Assembly: GCA_947846985.1 (NCBI GenBank)
Contig: CANTUZ010000005.1
Coordinates: 12,963,861-13,027,860 of the forward strand
Length of the DNA stretch: 64,000 nucleotides
Source: Fratercula arctica
Taxonomy: Eukaryota; Chordata; Aves; Charadriiformes; Alcidae
Direction: 5' to 3'
Position 1 is the first letter of the stretch. Each line of letters starts with the position of its first letter. Below are positions 36,901-64,000 of this stretch, piece after piece. The translations under genes and the position numbers were made by a program. The notes under the pieces are model-generated. The model did no database searches, had not been told where the DNA came from, and saw only the letters and a program-made list of their open reading frames with translations.

Positions 36901-39900
36901 ATTAAAAAATAAGTATATCAGCCTGGTGCACTGAAGATTTTGCTACCAGAAATACTTATCTGGGGCAGCACACACTCACTGACTAACAGCTGCTTTTAAC
37001 TAGGAGTTTTCAAGCTCAAAGGAAACCGTTGTTCCCTCTTTGGTGGGTAGCAGGGGAACCCAAATAATGATGAATGGGAAAGGAATGAACAATGGCCAAT
37101 TTGTCTAGCTGTCAGAGGAAACTGCCTCAGAAGTGGGTACATTGCCATCTTGTCAGCATTTCCTGCACTTACCAGTTCATCTGCAGTCCCCCAAAACCAA
37201 ATTGGAAGAGTTTTGCCAAAAACTGTATGAAACCCATTCTACATCAGCCAGCGTAGTTGTGAAACTACGAGGAGTTCATCTTATTATGAGAAGAGTAAAT
37301 GCAGTGAAAAAGCAGAAGATGAGGAAGGTCAAGTTGCTTGTATGAAAAACTGAAACACTACAGCCACCTGCACCAAGACTATTGCTGGAGAACTGAGAGC
37401 AGGGACAGAACTCAGCTTTTCTCTTGGGTTCCAGCGTGCTTGTCACCGATGCCAGCAATGGCACTCCAATGTGCACCCAAGACTTGGCATATACAGGGAT
37501 AACAGGTCTCAGTGGTAGTGTGCCAACTGGGAGATGTTGTGTCTGGGCCACTGACAGCTTAAAGGTGAACAGTTTAAAGATTATTTTATCTGGGGTTGCA
37601 CCGCTAACAGCTGCTGTTAGCTGGCAACCTCTTTTTCTTCATTCCAAGGTCCAGAGTTGAATGGGTTCTCCATCAAAGGTGGACTTTGTGTCCAAAGACA
37701 TGCCCGTAGGTGATGCTCCCAGTCCTTTTACTCTTTTTAGCCTACAGTCTGCATGCAGATAGAGCATTTCTCAAGGATGTATTCACCCAGGAAGTGTAAA
37801 TAATAAGAGCAAGAGAATAAGGTGGAGAATAGAATGGGGAATTTGACAGCATAAAGGATGCCTCCCAAAGTAAAGAGCAGCTTCTGGGCCCCAAATCTGG
37901 GAATTTAAGGGAAGATCTGAAGATACCCAGAAAGAAGTTACAATGTACAAGGTACATTAAAAAAGCACAAGTTTTGCCAAGCAGACACGCACAATTAAAT
38001 ATTTCTCTGTGGCTATGAGATCACACAGAGTTTTCAGTGACTTCGTTTTCGCCTGTATCCCTGCCTCTTAACACTTGAAATCTCTGCTTACAAAGAAAAT
38101 GTCAAAAGAATCTATTCCCAAGAGTTGTATTCAGATGAGAAATTTCCTCCAAAACATCCTAAAAGTTGAAGAGACAGAACAATTGCCATGACTAAAACCA
38201 GATACAATTTGAATGCCCCATTCCTGTGCTGAAGTGAAGTTAAAACAATCAGAATAGAACAGAAGTCAAGATTTTGTATCTGCAATTAAAAACCTTAAAA
38301 CGTCTAACACACAGGAACTAAATAGTCACTAGTTTGCCAGTTTCACTAACCTTCTTCCTTTTTCTCTGTCAGGGAACATGCAAAACCATAAAAGAGGTAC
38401 TCAGCTTTTTTTCAAATTTACTACTGTTCATTTAAGTAAGACATTTTGCAAACCTTTTTTAGAGATGCAGATAAATACATAAAAGCCTGCTAAGAGTTTC
38501 AAAAAGCTCTGCCACCTTCTTCGCACTAACACCATCCTTAGGAAACTACATACGTTCAAAAATCCGTCTCTTACTGTCTTGAGTTTATCTGTTTAAAACC
38601 AAAAAGCAGCTAATCCTGTCTGTCCCACAGACTTTTGTACTTTCTGATTTTCCAGTGATTACAGCCTATATTCAAATCTGCATTAGCTCTATACAAAGCA
38701 AAACATCCACTGGAGATGCAGCTCCATTGTCATTTCTCCAGGAGCTTTCTATAGCCATGTGGTAGCTTCTGTTACGCCAGCAGACCTGCCAGATGTAAGG
38801 AAGTCAGCCTCTTTTCCTTGCCTTGCCTCACTAAGATACCTGCTCAGAAGCCTCTCGTCAAATGCTACAGAATCAAGCTCTAACATCGTGGACAATCTAA
38901 AACTCCACAGAAAAATACGTAAAATACAGCAGCCAGTCAACCTAAAGGCTGGTGAGGGGTTTAAACAAAAGAAAGGGTAAAATACTGTGGTTTTAACAGT
39001 AACATAAGACACTTTTTTGTTATAGAAAGAATTGTGAACAATCACTTGTGCCTTGAAAGTGTGTTTTGCCATTCCCTTGAGTAAAATGCTTCAAATAATC
39101 TAAACAGAACAAAAATAATCCAAATAAAATCTCTTATTGCTTCAGAACCTGACACAGAAGGGATTTAAGGGAGTCACAATTTCATTAGAGATAAATACAC
39201 AGACTGCGTAGCACAAAATGCTTGCTTGTTGATATAATCTTGTATGTTTATTGGGATAATTAAAGTCTGCTCTGAATATAACCCTCAGTTGAAAAAGTCT
39301 GGTATCACATTCCTGATAGGGTTAGGTGTCAACTGCTAACTGCTAATGGTGATGGTCTAATTAGATTGTTGGATTTTCCTTTGGCCAAGTGAACTTTGCT
39401 AGCAGAATGAAAAGTAGCATCAAAGGAATGTCAAACTGCTGGCAACACCTAAGCTACATTTTAAAATACACATAACACAACAAGTAAAAATGCTTGTTTC
39501 TATGCCTTATTTGGAATGTAGTTTATGACACAAAAACTGAGAGTGGCTCTTGATTTTTTGCTCTCTTGTCATAGGGGTCCAGGCTTTGGAAGGTTTTTAT
39601 CAATGGAGAAAAAAATACTTTTGGGGATCTGGTGTTCAAATATATACTGCTTTGCAAAAAAACAGAAGTACCTTATTATCAACAGCCAGCTGGAGTTTGA
39701 ATTTATGTATCTGTTAAGCCAAGGCATGTGTTAATTTCTATCTTTTTCAAGACAAAAATGATGCAAGCTGAAGAAATATATTTTTAAACTTCCAAACAAC
39801 TGTAAAGTAATAGCTGAACAGGACAAGTTACCCTTAATTTCCAGTCTCTTAATGCCTTACTGCTTAAGACAATCAGTTTGCTTCCCACCCCACTATTAGT

Positions 39901-42899
39901 GCAATATCATCTGTGCTATATTTGAAAATTACACAGGAAATTTTACAGAACATTTAATTGTTTTCACTCAATGACAAACTAAGAGTGACTGGAATAGGTT
40001 TGCTATAGGGGACTTTTGCATCTTGCTAAGTAGAAGCTACAGTCAACCTAATGTGTGCAATCTGAGTAGCCTCAGCAGCTGGACTGCTGAAGTTGCCAGA
40101 TTCAGAAACACTTGTGATCGCATCCTTGCTCCATACCATCTTTTCCTGGTGGATGAAGTCCCTGGGGAAGGCTCCCTGACTTGGCACTCTAAGTAGTACA
40201 CAGCATGCAGAGTGATTTTTCTGTTTTTTAGTACAGCTTGATCATCACAGAAACCAGAACATCCAGTCAAACAAATTACTCGCGGCAGCATTTGAGGGGT
40301 TATGAGGGTTAGGAACTAGAGTAAAGTTTAGGCAGAGCTGCCTTCCAAACTCAGACGTTTTGTTTGTCTGGGCTATCAGCTCTGTCCTCTTGTGTGCTAA
40401 GCAGACACCACATGCCTTTTCTCCCACACTGTGCCTGAATATCTCTGGTATCAGTCAGCTGATCGGTTGCTGAGATTAATTATACCATCAGGGATTATGG
40501 CTGTTTACAATTTTGTTTCAGGCTTCAGGATTTACTCTTATGAAAACACACTCTTCCAGTGTCAGCCTATTCATGTGTGCTTTGACATTAGGTCTTTAGG
40601 ATAAGAACTGTCCTATTGTTATGCGTAGTGTGTCTGGCACAATAGGCCATCAGCCTGGAGCACCCAAAATAATTGCCTCTCTCTTTTTACCATCAGGAGA
40701 GGCACTGAACTACAGTAAAGAAAAGCAAAGCCCACAGTGGTGGAAAAACTGTAGCAACATTTAAAAGGGAAAAGTTGACTGCAAAGTCTAAATAGATTTT
40801 GGTTTTATTCGTTTAAGGAAGGAGTCTGTGAAGGCCTGGAACTCAAATCTGAAAGAAAAATTGTGACTGAGAATGCCGTAAATGTGGGACCCAATTTGTA
40901 AGAGGAATTGACGTACTGAGTTGCTTTACTTTATAGGATTCCTCTTTACAAATTATTTCCTTCTAGTGTACCAAAGCATTCCCTTTGAGACAGAACTTTC
41001 AAAAAGAGGAGTAAAATCTATGGGGAAAGGATAGAGATTTCTACTGCCAAACATCCAGTCGTTTTTGTCATATTCTTTGTTTCTTCCTCCTGAAATCCTT
41101 TTCCCTAATATTCCTATCTGACCCGATTTCATCTTGTCTAATCTCCACTACAGGTCCTTCTGACACCAACAGGCAGCATCAGTTTATCAAAAAAGCTCCT
41201 TCCACTCTGGTCTGAATGGAGGCAGGGCAGAAAATCACACAGGTGTCTCCACTTTGAAAACAGATCTATTATGAATGCAGGTCTCACAGCTAAGATGCAT
41301 ATAATTAGCTCAGCTTCTCTTTAAACACTAAGCAGTTCAAGTCAGTTTGGCTTATTTATTTAGTAAGTATATTTTCCTTTGTAGGGGCAGCTAGCACAAT
41401 ATGGAAGCACAGCCCTTGACTTGGGAGTTTTGCAAGAATAACTGGTTAAGATACCAGTAAGAGAAACAATTTTAAAAATACTGCAGCTTTTCCTGAGTTA
41501 GTTCTGAAGCCTAGCAGCAAACCAACTAGTATGAAAGAGGAAAGTATACTCACATTTGTACAGTGATCATAAAATGTCCTGGGAAACAAGAAGTAGTAAG
41601 AACTGAAGTTATTTCTTTGCTAAGTCAAAGCCATCATTCCAGCCACTGTTTCCAGAAACTATTAGCAATGAAATTTAAGAAAAAAAACCTTGAACGTTCA
41701 TGTCAAATGATACATCTTTAATTTCTAAAAGGTGATAAGTACTAAGAAACTGATCTAGTTGACAGGCAATTAATCATCCTTGCATAGTACATTTATCTCC
41801 ATGGGATATCAAGAATTACTTACAGCATTTCAGGAAAACTGGCACCTAGGTGAGCAAGCAGCCTCAGTCCTATACAAAAGTTACAGACAACCTCAATGTT
41901 TCCAAGTTTTACTTCGTAATGGATCCAGAGAACAGTCTTTGCTTTGTCCACATCTATCCCATAGTACTGTATTCTTTCACTGTGTTTTTCATTTGGCCAT
42001 CTGTATGAAAAACATAAAAGGCTGCAACCCACGCTGATACAGTCATTCACAATAAATTAGCTTTGTTCTAGTCAAACTTGGCCTTTTTGAGGTCAAATAC
42101 CTCAAGGTACGTAGTTATGGACTTTATTTTTTATTTTTATGTAAAACGTGTACCTCACAATACTTATAAAATGATTACTTGATTAACACTTCATCCAGAA
42201 GATGTTTAATCCTTCCCTTGAGAAGCTAAGAGGTGAGGCTTCAGTTTCAGAAGTGCTCTTAACACTCATCTAAAATAAGCACTGAATCTTACATGAAGCC
42301 AAAAAAATTTAACTTGCTTAACAAGCTTACTAACAAGACAAGAGTAAAGACACTTTTTCATATAAAAAAGTTTAAAGTTACATTTTACTGTATGTATTAT
42401 ATCTACAAAGTTTTTTTTTTCTTTACAGAATGATAGGTGGAGAAGAGCATTGTACTTACATCATCATTAATTAATCCCTTTTTTCTAGTAACTTGTGTCC
42501 TGATTTTCAAAAGCACTGATTATCAGCATATCCTAGGTACTGAATGGTAGCAGCAGGCACTCAGAACTGTTGAAAACAGACTATTAGTACTTGTACTTAT
42601 GCTGCAAATGCACCATTTGAAAACACTCCTCTTGAAAACAGGTAGTTTACTTTTTAGTCAAAATCTGTTGACTAATTACTATTTTAATCATTCTTGTAGT
42701 GTTTTAGAATGTTTAAAATAACTATTAACACTAATTACTTAATACACTATAGTGGATTATGACCAAAACTAATATGTCAAAAAATTAAGTTTATGATAAA
42801 TAAACTTTGGAAGAATTTATACAAGGCCGTAAATAAATAATTTGAACTTCAGTCTCATTAAAAAGTAAAACAGTACGACACACGACAATATCATCCTAT
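33991..42899. other. Intergenic DNA between ZNF143 and WEE1
   Basis: About 8.9 kb with no recognisable gene, RNA gene or transposon. A T-rich run at 36848-36884 (minus-strand A-rich) and one unusually long minus-strand open frame at 36096-36683 without a known domain are the only notable items. Human has no coding gene at this position as far as I recall. Confidence 0.6.
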
Positions 42900-43647
42900 C
42901 TAGACAGTACAATCTCGCTATATTTTATTGCATAATAATTTGAGAGTAATATCTTAAGTAAAATATGTAAAGAAACAAAATCATTAGATTTACTTCCTTT
43001 AATATTGAACAACCAAAGTTTCTCCTTTGTACATAATCCAATTTAAAGATAATATAATTAGCACTTCCAGCATTAACAGTCTGTATTTACAATGAATGAG
43101 ATGGGGTAGGTAATCTAAAGAGTATTCAAATCTGTACGAAACAAATCAAAATACGAAGATTTACAGTACGCTCAAAATCCAAGACTTTTCCATTTATGGA
43201 ATGCAATTTAAAAGGCTTTGCCATCTTTATTACTTGTAAGGAATCCTGAAATGATGATTTTTAATAGTATTTTAAACACTTGAAATCTTCAGTAATGCCT
43301 TCATTATTTGTACATGATATTAAAAATTAATTCCAATACGTCTATTTAATTTTTTCACTTGCTTGTAGACCAGTCTGAAATCTGATGAAAGGATAACAAG
43401 GAAATTTACTATATAATCCTAATTCCATATTCCTGAATATACAACGGTTGGAAGTAGATGATGTCAGTCCATTCCAAGGGTTATGTACACAAAACTTACA
43501 AAACGTTCTTCGCTCTTGCATAAAATGTGTACACAGTATCAACGAGCGGGGAACTTCAAAGTTTTTATGGGTTGCTGCTGGCGTGGACCTTTGTTGATTG
43601 AAAATAAAATACCTTTCGCTCTATTGTTCTGGTAGCAGTTTTAGAAG
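42900..43647 (-). other. ZNF143: Probable ZNF143 3' untranslated region
   Basis: AT-rich sequence between the ZNF143 stop and the candidate polyadenylation signal, about 0.75 kb. The extent is inferred from the signal. Confidence 0.45.
42924..42929 (-). terminator. ZNF143: Candidate ZNF143 polyadenylation signal (AATAAA)
   Basis: AATAAA on the minus strand followed within 30-45 bases by TTGTCGTGTGTCG, a GU-rich downstream element. Another AATAAA at 43226-43231 lacks an obvious GU-rich follower. Confidence 0.45.
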
Positions 43648-63345
<19,698 letters not shown>

Positions 63346-64000
63346 CTGAAAAATAAAGTTGAAACAGGAAAAACATTTACAGGTTATTTTTATTCATCTG
63401 AAAAATAGAGGGTTACAGACAGTTCCTGAGGGCTTACTATTTCATGGCTCTCTAGCTCCCCCTTGAAACATGGTGCTCTATAGTACATTAGCTTACATGA
63501 AAATCAACCTGCATTATAGAATAGGTACAGTGAGCATCTCCAAGTTGTCTTAAAACAAGGCAGGAAAAACTACAAGACCAAGTATGTTAAACTAATAGAT
63601 TGGCAAAAGTATTAAAATAAATTAATACATTTTAAAATACTGAGTTCTGACAGAAGAAAAAACAAACCAAAACCCCAAACTTTTACTTATGTTATAATAG
63701 GGTTTATCTCTCACTCCCTGTTAAGCAGAATTTACTTGTTTCGAACAGCACAACTCCTTTGGAATCGAAATACCTAAGACAATGTGTTACATCTCAATTT
63801 GAAATAGTCAAATTACAACAGCTAAGCAAAGACTTGTGTATTGTTCCATAGGTTTATCTTTAAACCAGTCTACAGGAGGAGAAGGATATTGCTGCCTTCC
63901 AAGGAGCTCATGAAAATATCTGAAAGAGTATTAGACGTTAATTTGAAATTTTTATTTAAATAAAAATATAATTGCCTGGTTTAAAAAAAAAGCACCACAC
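63346..64000 (-). other. ZNF143: ZNF143 intron, partial
   Basis: AT-rich intron reaching the window edge. I looked for the preceding exon (human ISALEQYAAK) and did not find it. Confidence 0.75.

Overview
The window is vertebrate nuclear DNA, most likely from a bird. It is AT-rich with small, spaced exons, two sharp CpG islands, few interspersed repeats, and CR1 LINEs with the ATTCTATG-type 3' end common in bird genomes. The exons belong to three conserved genes, all on the minus strand: SWAP70 (left, only its first two coding exons), WEE1 (complete, 11 coding exons) and ZNF143 (right, its last ten coding exons; the 5' part lies beyond the window). Transcription therefore runs ZNF143 -> WEE1 -> SWAP70, the same gene order as on human chromosome 11p15.4 from memory. 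I could not assign a species.

Layout. 1-12904: SWAP70 intron 2 (partial), exon 2, an 8 kb intron 1, and exon 1 inside a CpG island. 12905-22240: SWAP70-WEE1 intergenic space with a possible LTR remnant, a short CR1 tail and a 1.06 kb CR1 copy. 22245-33568: WEE1 with a likely 3' UTR of about 1.8 kb. Its joined exons give a 640-residue Wee1 kinase with every catalytic motif intact. 32580-33990: WEE1 CpG island and promoter with an E-box, inverted CCAAT, GC boxes and an E2F-type site. 33990-42900: WEE1-ZNF143 intergenic space without a recognisable gene. 42900-64000: ZNF143 3' end with all seven C2H2 zinc fingers and the C-terminal domain. A 1.7 kb CR1 copy lies in one of its introns.

The three genes are not an operon. 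WEE1 phosphorylates CDK1 on the inhibitory tyrosine and restrains entry into mitosis, ZNF143 is a general promoter-binding transcription factor, and SWAP70 is a phosphoinositide-responsive Rac/actin regulator. Exon limits were set by hand from splice-site consensus, reading-frame continuity and remembered human proteins. Joined exons keep the frame throughout with no internal stop. The most notable observations are a GC-AG intron in SWAP70, two nearly identical same-strand CR1 copies 38.6 kb apart bracketing WEE1, and the composite WEE1 promoter. I found no convincing undescribed system.
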